Below, in pieces: positions 10,701 through 19,271 of a stretch of DNA of 64,000 nt. How positions within the stretch are numbered: the stretch's first letter is position 1; the number at the start of each line of letters is the position of its first letter. Position numbers and translations under genes: made by a program. Origin of the DNA: Amazonocrinis nigriterrae CENA67 (lineage in GTDB: Bacteria; Cyanobacteriota; Cyanobacteriia; Cyanobacteriales; Nostocaceae); NCBI RefSeq assembly GCF_016056305.1, contig NZ_JAECZC010000014.1:24989-88988 (forward strand), written 5' to 3'. Under the pieces are notes generated by a model. The model was not told the origin of the DNA. It ran no database searches and saw only the letters and a list, made by a program, of their open reading frames with translations.

Positions 10701-11334
10701 TTTACATGAAGAGAACCATGGAGTTTTGTCAGTGAGTTTTAGTCCTGATGGTAATACTTTAGCTAGTGGTAGTAACGATCACACAATAAAATTGTGGGAT
10801 GTCAATACTGGCCAATGTCTCAGCACTCTGCGAGGACACACGAATTGGGTTTGGTCAGTCGCCTTTAGTCCAGACGGACAAATCCTATGTAGTGGCAGTC
10901 ATGACCAGACAGTAAAGCTGTGGGATGTCAAGACTGGTCAATGTCTCAGAACATTGCAAGGACATTGTGGGGCAATTTGGTCAGTCGCTTTTTATGCAGA
11001 CGGGCAAACTCTCAGCAGTGGTAGTACTGATCAAACAGTGAAGTTATGGGATGTCAATACTGGTCAATGTCTCAAAACTTTACACGAACATAATAAAGGA
11101 ATTTTATCAGTTAGCTTCAGTCCCAAGGGACATACTCTAATTAGTGGCAGTGAAGATGAGACAATTAGAATTTGGGATTTTTCAACAGGTGAGTGCATCA
11201 GAAGTCTGAGAAGCAAAAAACCTTACGAGGGCATGAGGCTTACTGGCGTTACTGGATTAACGGAGGGGACAATCGCCACTCTCAAGAGTCTAGGGGCAAT
11301 TGAGCATGAACTGGGGGCAGGTAACAAAAGGTAA
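7786..11334 (+). CDS. HTH / NB-ARC / pentapeptide-like / WD40 STAND protein
   Basis: This 1182-residue protein has four parts. Residues ~20-85 are a helix-turn-helix (LEDLSDRIGINTATISKVLSRE). Residues ~110-420 are an NB-ARC STAND NTPase with P-loop GMGGIGKSAL (about 131) and Walker B CLLILDNIES (about 207). Residues ~520-555 are a short pentapeptide-like stretch (LRNVNLHNTNFSHANLDRSV). Residues ~558-1134 hold 14 WD40 repeats, enough for two seven-bladed propellers. STAND proteins are nucleotide-switched scaffolds that oligomerise when the sensor region binds a ligand; cyanobacterial examples serve in signalling, and some relatives act in phage defence. No effector nuclease or protease domain is visible, so the HTH end may be the output. 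The tail TLKSLGAIEH is found in other Nostocales WD40 proteins. Confidence 0.88.
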   Translation: MKLTKQKRKRGLILTPEGLQKLQSAKLNAELNENYGNRYTLEDLSDRIGINTATISKVLSREGGVDKRTIELFFQAFNIKLEKDCYTNSDQSQHQDWGEATNVSIFYGRTEEMAALEQLLLQERCRLVAVLGMGGIGKSALAIKLTERIKDSFEYIIWRSLREAPPIKNILASLIQFLSDEQETEASLPESVGERISLLIDYLRQHRCLLILDNIESIMQGGSRAGLYREGYEGYGDLLKRVGEVTHQSCLLLTGREKPKEVAALEGETLCVRSFVLGGLQSADGQEILKVKGVFASEFESQQLVERYAGNALALKVVATTIQDVFGGNISKFLQQETSVFGDIHELLEQQFRRLSNLEKDAMYWLAINREPVSLSEIREDIVSQIPPQKMLESLESLVRRSLIEKSEGLFTLQPVVMEYMTQRLIEQVCQEIANDHLDLFRCHGLMKATAKDYIRDIQIRLIVQPVIDGLLGIFRSKKNLEYQLTKILANLRETSPLEQSYTAGNVLNLLCHLGTDLSGYDFSHLSIWQADLRNVNLHNTNFSHANLDRSVFAETFSAILSIAFSPDGKFLATGDMNAEIRLYQVADWKELFTCKGHADWVTSIAFSPDSRILASGSDDQTIKLWNVTTGECIKILQGHEKGIWSLAFNSNGQTLVSGSDDKAIKMWDVSTGECLKTLQEHNNMVRAVIFTPDDQMLVSGSVDKTLKLWDVRTGQHIRSFEGHDEGIWSAALSPNGHILASASGDQTVRLWDLQTGECIMTLQGHSGWLWSVDFNPNGQTLASGGWDQTVKLWDLSNGQCLKTLQGHNNLVRAVVFSPDGKILATGSDDQSFKLWDFQTGQCLKTLQGYSDRIWSIASSPDGQMLASSSDNKMVKLWDINTGQCLKTFTGHDNVIRSVSFSPEGHSLASGSDDKTIRIWNVNTGNCYRILQGHTSWVWSVAFSPDGHSLVSGSHDYTIKLWNVNTGQSLKTLHEENHGVLSVSFSPDGNTLASGSNDHTIKLWDVNTGQCLSTLRGHTNWVWSVAFSPDGQILCSGSHDQTVKLWDVKTGQCLRTLQGHCGAIWSVAFYADGQTLSSGSTDQTVKLWDVNTGQCLKTLHEHNKGILSVSFSPKGHTLISGSEDETIRIWDFSTGECIRSLRSKKPYEGMRLTGVTGLTEGTIATLKSLGAIEHELGAGNKR

Positions 11335-11430
11335 CAGAAAAAGCCTTTGTTTGGATATTCTGTAGAACAAACCTTATACTATTAATATGTAAGTAATTGC
11401 GTCAACTTAACGGTGTTTCGCCTGAGCCAG

Positions 11431-12465
11431 TCAACGAGCAGTTGTTTTAGTCTGCGAAGAACGATATTTGCTTGGCACAGCATTCCGTCTTGAGTGCATC
11501 TTCATAGAAAACTGGTATAAACCTAAGATACCAAACGACAATACTCCTAACACAGTAGAAGGTTCGGGGATATGTGCTAAGTGTAGCGCTGAAAATGCTA
11601 ATTCTCCGATTAGCTTATGAGTGGCCGTCGTTGGATGGATTTCGTCCCAGAACAAAAACTTGTCTGGGGTACATGTAATTGGCTGCGTGGAAATGTCTAT
11701 GGGCACCACTGATGAGTTTCCTATGCAAGAGTCAGTCACGTTCGTGAAACTGAATTCTCCAGGAGCAGCAATGACCCGATTAAACAGAGAATTAACATTA
11801 AGAGGAATAATATTGATCTCAGGTCTCAGTTGCTGACTCAATAACTTGAGGGTTGTGTTCAACTTGGAATTATGGGCATTGGTCAAAGTGCTGAGATAGC
11901 TGGAAATCTGACTATTGCCTCCTGTAACCGGAAACAAACCCAAATCTGGCAAGTTAACCACCATAATATTTTGAGCGCCAACCTGAGCTAGCGACGTTAC
12001 CGCCTGAGATAAATTGGTAACTGTCTTATTAAAATTAGGAACACCACCCAAAAAGTAGCTGAAGTAATCATTAGCACCAGTCCACACGATATATAAAGCG
12101 TTGGGATTAGCAGACGGATTTTCTGCTGTAAAGCTATTGATCTGCTGTTGCAATCCCGGTAAACCAGGAAGACCAATGTTATCCAATCCTGTTGTAGCAC
12201 CACCAAAGGCAAAATTGTTACTCAGATTTACGGTTAATCCTAGTTGTTGTGCAAGATATTCCTCCCAGACTGGGCCATTGGAAAAACGTCCCTCAAAGTA
12301 GGTTGGACTTGGAGGAATAGCTCCTTTAGTCGCATGGTAAAAATTACCTGTGTCAGAGAAGCTATCGCCAAAGACATAAATCTCGTCATAATTCTGTGCC
12401 GAAACTTTCAGCGGAAACATCAAAGACAACAGAAAAAATCCTGTTGCGAGAATTTGTTTTTTCAC
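11431..12465 (-). CDS. Secreted GDSL/SGNH hydrolase with PEP-CTERM anchor
   Basis: This 344-residue protein has an N-terminal signal peptide (KKQILATGFFLLSLMFPLKVSA), then the SGNH blocks: FGDSFSDTGN (block I Ser), NFAFGGATTG (block II Gly), WTGANDYF (block III Asn) and WDEIHPTTATH (block V Asp/His). Near the C-terminus lie IPEPS, a hydrophobic helix and basic residues, the PEP-CTERM signal processed by exosortase. About 17 residues follow the basic cluster, longer than usual. The enzyme is probably an exported lipase or esterase. It lies 143 nt downstream of the KAS III-like gene on the same strand and might share its transcript. No exosortase is in the window. Confidence 0.88.
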   Translation of the reverse strand: MKKQILATGFFLLSLMFPLKVSAQNYDEIYVFGDSFSDTGNFYHATKGAIPPSPTYFEGRFSNGPVWEEYLAQQLGLTVNLSNNFAFGGATTGLDNIGLPGLPGLQQQINSFTAENPSANPNALYIVWTGANDYFSYFLGGVPNFNKTVTNLSQAVTSLAQVGAQNIMVVNLPDLGLFPVTGGNSQISSYLSTLTNAHNSKLNTTLKLLSQQLRPEINIIPLNVNSLFNRVIAAPGEFSFTNVTDSCIGNSSVVPIDISTQPITCTPDKFLFWDEIHPTTATHKLIGELAFSALHLAHIPEPSTVLGVLSFGILGLYQFSMKMHSRRNAVPSKYRSSQTKTTAR

Positions 12466-12608
12466 AGTTAATTCCTAGATATAGCAAAGCGCTAAGTGTT
12501 GAGTTTTGAGTGCTGATTATAAACCCAGTTGCTTCATTGCTATGAGCAATCAACACTCTTTGAACCTATGTGACTACGGCTATACGCTTTCTATCTTGGT
12601 AGATATTC

Positions 12609-13751
12609 TTAACGACAAATAATACTTCTGTCTGAGAAACTTTTTACTGGCGAGTCGGATTCTTTGAAATGTGGATCAGAACCCAGTGCTACATTACCCC
12701 AGCGCATCAGGTTTGCAGATGCGACCCCTGCTGCACCGAAACCATAGACGAGAACCAAGTCATTTTTGCGAATTTTGCCTAACTGTGCAGCATGGTAAAG
12801 ATTAGCTACGGTAAGAACTGGCCCAATATTTGCGTACAGGGGGTAAAGATTGAGTGTGCGCTCTGGGTCAATGCTCAGTACGCGTGTAGCAAAGCGTGCA
12901 AACCAAGCTGTGGATGTATTGAAAAGAAAAAAGTCGATTTCCTCCATAGTTACACCCGCAGCAGCAGCAGCACCATCGCAACATGTATACAAAAGCTCTG
13001 CGGCTGTTTCGCTGAATATCTTTTTTGCATCCTTGGAGAGTTGCATACGAATCTGAGGATTGCCTTGCTTATCCTTGTTTATATTTAAAGAACCAATATC
13101 ATTTAAAACACTAGCAGCAAGTGTTTTTGTACTTAGGATTCCCTGGTTAGGTTCAACTGAACCGACTACGAAAGCTCCAGCACCATCGCCAAGAAACCAC
13201 GAGACAGTATCATCCTCATCGACAAAGCGAGAGTATGTGCATGAGATAACTACTAATATATTGTGATACTCTCCTGCTCGCACTAGGGCACAAGCATTTT
13301 GTATGGCTAGTGGAGTACTCCCACACGCTCCATCAAGGTTCCATGCAGCAGCTTCCAGACCCAGTTTCTGAGCAAGGAAAGCAGCATTGCCAAATCCAAT
13401 TTGTTCTGGCCAGACAGAAGCGACAATCATCAGATCGACATCATTAGGAGTAAGTTTTGCTGCATCAAGAGCATCACGAGCTGCGCGTTCTTCTAACATC
13501 AGTGACGATTCTCCAGGAGCAAGAATCCTTCGCTCGACAGTACCACGAAACGGGTCTGACAAATAAGGCATCATCTCTAAGTCAAACTCATTGCTGGCAG
13601 TGGAATCAGAAAGTGAAAATAGCTTTGCTAAACTTTTTTGTTCGGACTGAGCAACTATCTGTGGGTATTTTTCTCTATAGTAATCATTTGTACGTATGAT
13701 GCTCGGAAAGTTCACGGCAAGCGAGCGAATACCTACTGGGTGTTGAACCAT
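12609..13751 (-). CDS. KAS III-like (FabH-fold) condensing enzyme with altered triad
   Basis: This 380-residue thiolase-fold protein resembles 3-oxoacyl-ACP synthase III. The nucleophile is Cys143 in NLDGACGSTPLA. The site of the catalytic His in the usual PHQAN motif reads FLFNTSTAW, giving Asn278. The third residue, Asn308 (YANIGP), lies exactly 30 residues later, the spacing seen between His244 and Asn274 of E. coli FabH. Triad Cys-Asn-Asn therefore suggests acyl transfer or a different condensation rather than normal decarboxylating FabH chemistry. GGAG lies 8 nt before the ATG. It starts 14 nt after the ThDP enzyme gene, so the two are almost surely co-transcribed. A specialised-metabolite pathway is likely. 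Confidence 0.8.
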   Translation of the reverse strand: MVQHPVGIRSLAVNFPSIIRTNDYYREKYPQIVAQSEQKSLAKLFSLSDSTASNEFDLEMMPYLSDPFRGTVERRILAPGESSLMLEERAARDALDAAKLTPNDVDLMIVASVWPEQIGFGNAAFLAQKLGLEAAAWNLDGACGSTPLAIQNACALVRAGEYHNILVVISCTYSRFVDEDDTVSWFLGDGAGAFVVGSVEPNQGILSTKTLAASVLNDIGSLNINKDKQGNPQIRMQLSKDAKKIFSETAAELLYTCCDGAAAAAGVTMEEIDFFLFNTSTAWFARFATRVLSIDPERTLNLYPLYANIGPVLTVANLYHAAQLGKIRKNDLVLVYGFGAAGVASANLMRWGNVALGSDPHFKESDSPVKSFSDRSIICR

Positions 13752-13765
13752 GAAAAATCTCCTCT

Positions 13766-15655
13766 TTAGTAATTAGTAGCACCTTGGGAAATCAGACTGT
13801 GAATACGACCTGCAATCGGTGCAACTCGAGTCGGGTCAATTACTACGTCAACAATGAAGGGAACAGTCGCTGCCATAGCTTTTTTTAATGCTGCCTCGAT
13901 GTCGGACTCTTTTTCGACGCGGATGCCATCGGCTCCCAAACCACAAGCAATCTTAACGAAATCCGTCTGTGGAATTTTTGCATCCATACCGTTGAACCCA
14001 AGCATAGCTACTCCCTGGATGCACATGTTGTAGCCTCCATTATTGAGTACAATCCAAACAGCGGGAATCTGGTAGTTAACAGCTGTGCTGACCTCGTTGT
14101 TCATGAGCATCGCACCATCTCCAACGATCGCCACAGCCTTACCTTTGCGTGCCAGTGCATTACCTACAACCCCTGTAACAAAATGGCCCATAGAGGAAAA
14201 TCCAGTGCTGACCCGGAAACGATTTGGTGTGGCAAATCGCAGTAAGTTAATTGCCCAAGCAAATGAGCTTCCCCCTTCAGCCATTACTACTGCATCGCTA
14301 CCCTCAACAATTATCCGTTGGATGACATTCATCAGTACCTCAGGTCGCACTGAATCATTCATGCTTGTATCGATTACATTACGCTCTGGTCGAGGCAAAG
14401 ACTGGATTTTTCTCTGGCTTGGACTCTTTGGGAAGTATTTTAGCAGCGCCTTCAGAAACATTCTGATCTCGGACTGAATAGCGAACGTCTCAACCGATGG
14501 ATAGGCTACTCCAGGAACCTGGGGATCGATGTCAACATGCAAAAAGCCCCGCGACGGGATCATCGCGGAATTCCAAAATGAGGTAAATTCACCTAGGCGT
14601 GTTCCAAGTACTAGGGTTCGCAAAGGGCGATATTCTTGCATATACCTCAGAACTGATTCATGCCCAGCAAAACCCGTGACACCCACAAATTGGGGGTGAT
14701 CTTCGGGGAAAATACCTTTGCCGCGTGGCGAACACATCACCCCCACCCCAGTTATCTCAGCAAGTTGGAGAATCTCTGCTGCTGCACTCTTTGCACCAAA
14801 GCCTACCCAGATGGCAAATGATTCTTCCAAAAGCAGCCGGGCAGATTCTGAAATGGTTTCATCACTGGCAGTAGCGCAATTAAAAGAGAGATTGACTCGT
14901 GGCAATGGTGTCTTGACTGAGCTTGTTTGGATGTTGGTGGGAATACTCAAGTGTGCTACAAAGCCACCTGGTTGGGCTAAGCCAAGAGCCAGCCGCCGAT
15001 AAACCTCTGGGAGTTCATCACTGCATTCGAGAGTAGTTCCATAATGAAACACTGGTTCTGAGGTAAACAATCCGGCATTAGGCATAGTGTAGGTACTGGT
15101 TTCTTGGCAAGCCCACCGTCCACGTTGTGATGTCGAGGTGGAAGGTGACAAAAAAATCACCTTAGCTCCTTCCCAGCGAGCAGCCAATAACCCAGTTAAC
15201 GCGTTCGTGATCCCCGGCCCGGTAGTGGTGAACACCACAACCGGGCGATCGCTTGTAAAATAGGCTTCACTAGCAGCAAAAGCAGCTCCCGCTTCGTGAC
15301 GAAAGTGAAGTACTTTGATGGAACTGTCTTGTAGCTTTTGCCATAAGGGTGCGATCGCACCACCTGAGACACCAAATGCATATTGGACTCCCATATCTTC
15401 CAGCATCTTGACTACAGCAGAGGCTACGGAAATGGCCGTGGATTGCTTGCTTTGCCCTAGCAACTTATCCAATAGGGTATTTGAATAGTTATTTGCAAAA
15501 GACGAACAGGTAAAAGCTGACTCAGATGGTGGAAAAATGAAAGAATCGGATGAATACTTTTGGCAGTCGGTGTGATCTGGCGTGAATGAAACAAGGGTTT
15601 TTTGTTCTAACTTTTCAGTTGTGTTTGTGTTGATGGGATGATCTGTTGCACTCAT
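13766..15655 (-). CDS. ThDP-dependent acetolactate-synthase-like enzyme
   Basis: This member of the acetohydroxyacid synthase/benzoylformate decarboxylase superfamily forms C-C bonds or decarboxylates 2-oxo acids with thiamine diphosphate. The N-terminal domain carries the conserved Glu (HFRHEAGAAFAASEAYF), and the C-terminal domain has the ThDP/Mg motif from GDGAM to the double Asn (VLNNGGYNM). The longest frame begins at 15706, but the ATG at 15655 has GGAG about 12 nt upstream and begins MSATDHP, so I prefer it (629 residues). About 75 residues before the first domain are low in conserved motifs. The KAS III-like gene follows after 14 nt. ScyA of scytonemin synthesis is a ThDP relative in cyanobacteria, but no other scy genes are here. 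Confidence 0.85.
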   Translation of the reverse strand: MSATDHPINTNTTEKLEQKTLVSFTPDHTDCQKYSSDSFIFPPSESAFTCSSFANNYSNTLLDKLLGQSKQSTAISVASAVVKMLEDMGVQYAFGVSGGAIAPLWQKLQDSSIKVLHFRHEAGAAFAASEAYFTSDRPVVVFTTTGPGITNALTGLLAARWEGAKVIFLSPSTSTSQRGRWACQETSTYTMPNAGLFTSEPVFHYGTTLECSDELPEVYRRLALGLAQPGGFVAHLSIPTNIQTSSVKTPLPRVNLSFNCATASDETISESARLLLEESFAIWVGFGAKSAAAEILQLAEITGVGVMCSPRGKGIFPEDHPQFVGVTGFAGHESVLRYMQEYRPLRTLVLGTRLGEFTSFWNSAMIPSRGFLHVDIDPQVPGVAYPSVETFAIQSEIRMFLKALLKYFPKSPSQRKIQSLPRPERNVIDTSMNDSVRPEVLMNVIQRIIVEGSDAVVMAEGGSSFAWAINLLRFATPNRFRVSTGFSSMGHFVTGVVGNALARKGKAVAIVGDGAMLMNNEVSTAVNYQIPAVWIVLNNGGYNMCIQGVAMLGFNGMDAKIPQTDFVKIACGLGADGIRVEKESDIEAALKKAMAATVPFIVDVVIDPTRVAPIAGRIHSLISQGATNY

Positions 15656-17189
15656 AGCTGGTAAACTCCGGTAAATCAAGCACATCATTGATATTATCGA
15701 TTTCACTAACGACCACTTCCAAGGAGAAGGAGTGGCAAAACCTGAATCGGTAATCGCTCACACAGATATCATGCGTAGTGGCATCAAACCCCTCATAATA
15801 TTGCAGGAGCTATGTTATTGCCGTTATTGCCGAATATTTGCATGTATTAAGCCAAAAGCGATGTGTCCAATCAGTTGTATGGTTTGTGTTCATAGCAAAT
15901 TGCAATCCAAAATGTCAGGTAAACCTACTTCTGATGATGTATTCCTCTAAAATGCAAGACACAACTTATTCTCAATAAGTGCTTTACTCGCCTAAAAACA
16001 CTTTTGGAACATAGTTTCTAAAGCCCCTGAAAAAGTACTTGATTTTTGAAGAACTTTAGTACAAAAGTTAAAAAGTACTTTTTTAAGGTCTTTAGTCTAA
16101 AGCGACTTTAGTACCTAACACTAGACCTCAATGAATGCTCAAGAGATGTTAACTCTAACAAAATTCTTGCCAATACCTAAAGGTTGCACATCGCGTTTTC
16201 AGGTCTTGGACGTAAGGCCTATTTGTAAGAAGTATCAAGCCTAGAAGATATTGCAACTATATGGGCTTTGGCGATTTTGCCGATCCACCTCAAAAAACAG
16301 GCGAGTTTTCAGGGCAAACGCATCTCAAGTACTCTTGATCACGAGCAAGATTAAAAATCAACGAGAAAATCAGTATTTATCATTTGATTTATTTTCCAAA
16401 TTTCAAAGTGTTTGCCTAAATTATTGTCAATAAGCATGGCTTAATCTGATTAATCTAGACTTTATTAAGAACAGGATTTCCTTGTTGACAAGATGCGTTT
16501 GCTCTGGGCGAGTTCTAATTCCTGATGCGGATTTCTATATACCCAAAAAGTAGCCATAGTATTTGCAAGTAAGTGTAGAACACCAGACTTAAATTTGCAA
16601 TAGAACAGAGAATGTACAGGCAAAATAAAAGAATTAGACACAATGTTGCCCTTCCTTCGTATTACTTCCTGGAAAAATAAAGGTGTATTGCAGCAATAAG
16701 CAAATTAATAGCCCGCCCCAGCACGGCTTTTACAGCTTATTAGAGGCAATTTAGTATATCTGCTTCAAGGAGAGAAACTTTGCTCATTCCATATTTTACA
16801 GCGCGATAGAGTGCTTTTTGAGAGCTTGTAGTTTATAAACAATTGCATATATTCATTCAAATAACTTTACTAGACAAATCATAAAAGTTCTAGTTATAAA
16901 ACATTGATTAAAGTTTATTTAGGCTTTATTTCTGGCTTTATACGCAATCACTCACCGATACTAGCATGATTTTAGAATTTTTGGAGAGAAATTGTAAACA
17001 TATTGAATTTTTTTGTAATTTTGCTGATCATTGCGGAGTAAATCTATGGTGGTAAGCAGTTTCAGAAACAAAAGACTTCAACTGCAAGGTTGACATATCT
17101 AATACTGCCCTTGAATAGTTAATATTCGGTTAATGTTAATATAAGAGTCCAATGGCAATTTTGAAGGGTAAACTCAGTGATTTATTCAG

Positions 17190-17225
17190 ATAAATTTATA
17201 AAATTTTTAAATTTTATAAATTTAT
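17190..17225. repeat. Perfect 17 bp-arm AT palindrome
   Basis: The arms ATAAATTTATAAAATTT and its exact complement are separated by two T residues. It contains no G or C and would extrude readily as a cruciform. No gene adjoins it. Confidence 0.85.
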
Positions 17226-17855
17226 ATAAATATACTTAAGTTTATTAATCCTGAGTCTTATTGATCCAGAGTCTTGCAGCCCTACAAGATTTTGTGAAAT
17301 GAAGATCGATAACTTAAGGACTAACTTAACACGGTAAAGGCTCATACTATTTCTTTATGAAGATGGGTCAAAATAGGAGATGGGTGCATTTGGATGGAGA
17401 GTTATGAGAATGAGATTACTTTTTGAGATAATACGGAACCAAGATGAATTAGAAAAAGCCCTAAGAGTTGATTGATAAAGTAAATCTTAAGTTTGTGACC
17501 CGCACTAACACAATGTAAAGCAGCGTCATCAATGGTGCTTGACGGCTCAAATATTGGTGAATTATTAGACAAAAGTTTTTAGCGATACATTGAGCGGTTA
17601 AAGACAAATGACACCAAGATAATCGCAAATCTATTAAGCATAAGGCTTTTGGGTGTGGGGTGTGGCTGATTGGGTGTAGTGGCGAAGAAATTTATTTAAG
17701 TATCAACCTTAAAGTGAAACGGTATTAGCACTTTTTTTTCCCTGAAGCCTTATTTAGCGCAGGCAGCTTCATTAAGAATTGGTATGAGCAGTTGCAAAGT
17801 AATTTGCGGCTGATTCATAATTTATTAGATGTATTGCAAAAATAATTCGCCAGCC

Positions 17856-17871
17856 TGGAAACCGGTTTCCA
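17856..17871. promoter_or_regulatory. Operator-like 16 bp perfect palindrome
   Basis: TGGAAACCGGTTTCCA is self-complementary over all 16 bases and resembles LacI/GalR-family operators (AAAC..GTTT around a central CG). No LacI-type regulator and no start codon lies near. It may be an operator, a relict or chance. Confidence 0.35.
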
Positions 17872-18871
17872 AAACAGGTCAACATCTGATACAAAGGACT
17901 TAAAGACTAGGAATCCTAATTTGCTGAAAACAAGTACAGCGGGCTGACAATTATATTTTAGAGATAGTACCATAAGCAAGAGTATTTTTACAAAATTCTC
18001 ACTAGTTTACAGTCTAAAAGCTTAAATTGAACCTTAACTCGAAGATTTTAGCTGGCTGATACTTTCTGAAATTGTTAAAAATAAATAAAGACACAAGTTG
18101 CCTTGATTCATCAGAATGAAGTGTAAACAAGAATACTTCTTTAGTACTTACTATGCTAATCATTAGCTTATCACCTCCCAAGGCGGTATTGCTAATTAAG
18201 AGTATGAATCTAGTATCACACAAAAGCGAGGTAGCGCGTTCGGTCATCAAACAACCTTTGCGACTGCCGTCGCCAAGACGAGGACAATTGCACAGTCAGG
18301 GTTTTCCGACTTGAGAAGCCAGTAAATTATAGCAACTGGCATCAAACTGTCCGTCGCAAAGATAAGAGTTTTAAACACTCTGTTTGGGAATTTCATACTT
18401 CAACTAAGCAATTATCTAAATTCTTTATGAAAAGAATTTAAGGCTGCTGAATACGAAATTTAAGAGAGAATCTTAGCTGTAACGCCTGCGATTAATGCAT
18501 TCTGAATGATGATAAAGCAACCTAGTATAATACGTACTGAAGAGCCAGAAGAATTATCAGTATAGTTGCATTGGTACAGTCGATGGAAACCTAAAGCAAG
18601 TTATCATCAAAATTTTTGATATTACAGCAATCCTAAATTGTTTGTGGACATGTTTTGTGTTTTCTTTCTTCGTGTACTTGGCGACTGGCGTCGCTACAGA
18701 TTTGACAAAGGGAGCAATACGCTGCCTTGACTTTGCGATCGTTGTGATTATTTTTTGTTCACGAACTATCTGGAATTGCTGTAATAACCAAGTAAAGCAC
18801 TTAGTTGCTTTTTGTACCAAAAAAGATTGGCAATAGAAGAGCAAAACCTGTGTAAGAGGTGGAGAAAAAGT

Positions 18872-19264
18872 ATGAGTCAGACAAATCATATAACGTTAGA
18901 GCAAAATAGCAAGACAGCACCATATAAAAACGCTGTTTTAGATGATCTAAAACTTCAACAGGCTTTAAATAGTATCAACCCGAAGTTTGGTGATTTTTGT
19001 ACTCGCGTAGCCGGTGAAGCATGGGGTCTTCCATTAATCGATCAAAAAACCAAAGCTTTAATCACAATTGCTATTGATGTTGTCAATCAAGATCAGGTTG
19101 GGAGTGGTAGTCCTTTTGCAGCACACGTAAATATGGCTCTCCAACAAGGCGCTACACGTGCAGAAATAGAAGAACTTTTGTTGTTCATGTGCGTTTACGC
19201 AGGATTTAATAAGGCTGCGGGGTGTTTTGGTACTCTGAATGATATTTTCAATTCAAACCAATAG
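18872..19264 (+). CDS. Carboxymuconolactone decarboxylase (CMD)-family protein
   Basis: The protein is 130 residues from the ATG at 18872, preceded by a GGTGGAG site about 8 nt upstream; an in-frame ATG at 18812 gives a 20-residue extension without family likeness. The CMD core is visible: FGDFCTRVAGEAWGLPLIDQKTKALITIAIDVV, AAHVNMALQQGATRAEIEELLL and the helix ending AGFNKAAGCFGTLNDIF. Gamma-carboxymuconolactone decarboxylases have this form. The AhpD-type CxxC pair is absent, so peroxidase-partner activity is unlikely. The exact reaction is unknown. It is the last gene inside the inverted-repeat block. Confidence 0.8.
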   Translation: MSQTNHITLEQNSKTAPYKNAVLDDLKLQQALNSINPKFGDFCTRVAGEAWGLPLIDQKTKALITIAIDVVNQDQVGSGSPFAAHVNMALQQGATRAEIEELLLFMCVYAGFNKAAGCFGTLNDIFNSNQ

Positions 19265-19271
19265 CAGACTG

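Larger units (their letters stand above)
15656..18871. other. Long AT-rich region without a convincing gene
   Basis: About 3.2 kb separates the ThDP gene start from the CMD-family gene. Short frames exist but none shows family motifs together with a ribosome binding site. Sites of note: repeated CTTTAGTAC/AAGTACTT words near 16035-16120, a perfect AT palindrome at 17190-17225, and an operator-like palindrome at 17856-17871. The 5' part must hold the promoter of the ThDP/KAS III operon. The rest may be degraded genes or untranslated DNA. Confidence 0.6.

Noticed and set aside
12609..13751. Housekeeping FabH
   Set aside because: It is longer than FabH, the PHQAN motif is missing, the catalytic His is Asn and it is paired with a ThDP enzyme rather than with fatty-acid genes.
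13766..15655. Scytonemin gene cluster (ScyA)
   Set aside because: Only a ThDP enzyme resembles the cluster. No ScyB-type dehydrogenase, ScyC cyclase or tyrosinase gene is near.
16251..16433. A short ORF of 60 codons
   Set aside because: Composition and lack of a ribosome binding site suggest chance.
18014..18250. A 78-codon minus-strand frame
   Set aside because: It shows no known motif and no clear ribosome binding site and lies in an AT-rich gene-free region. It was not counted as a gene.
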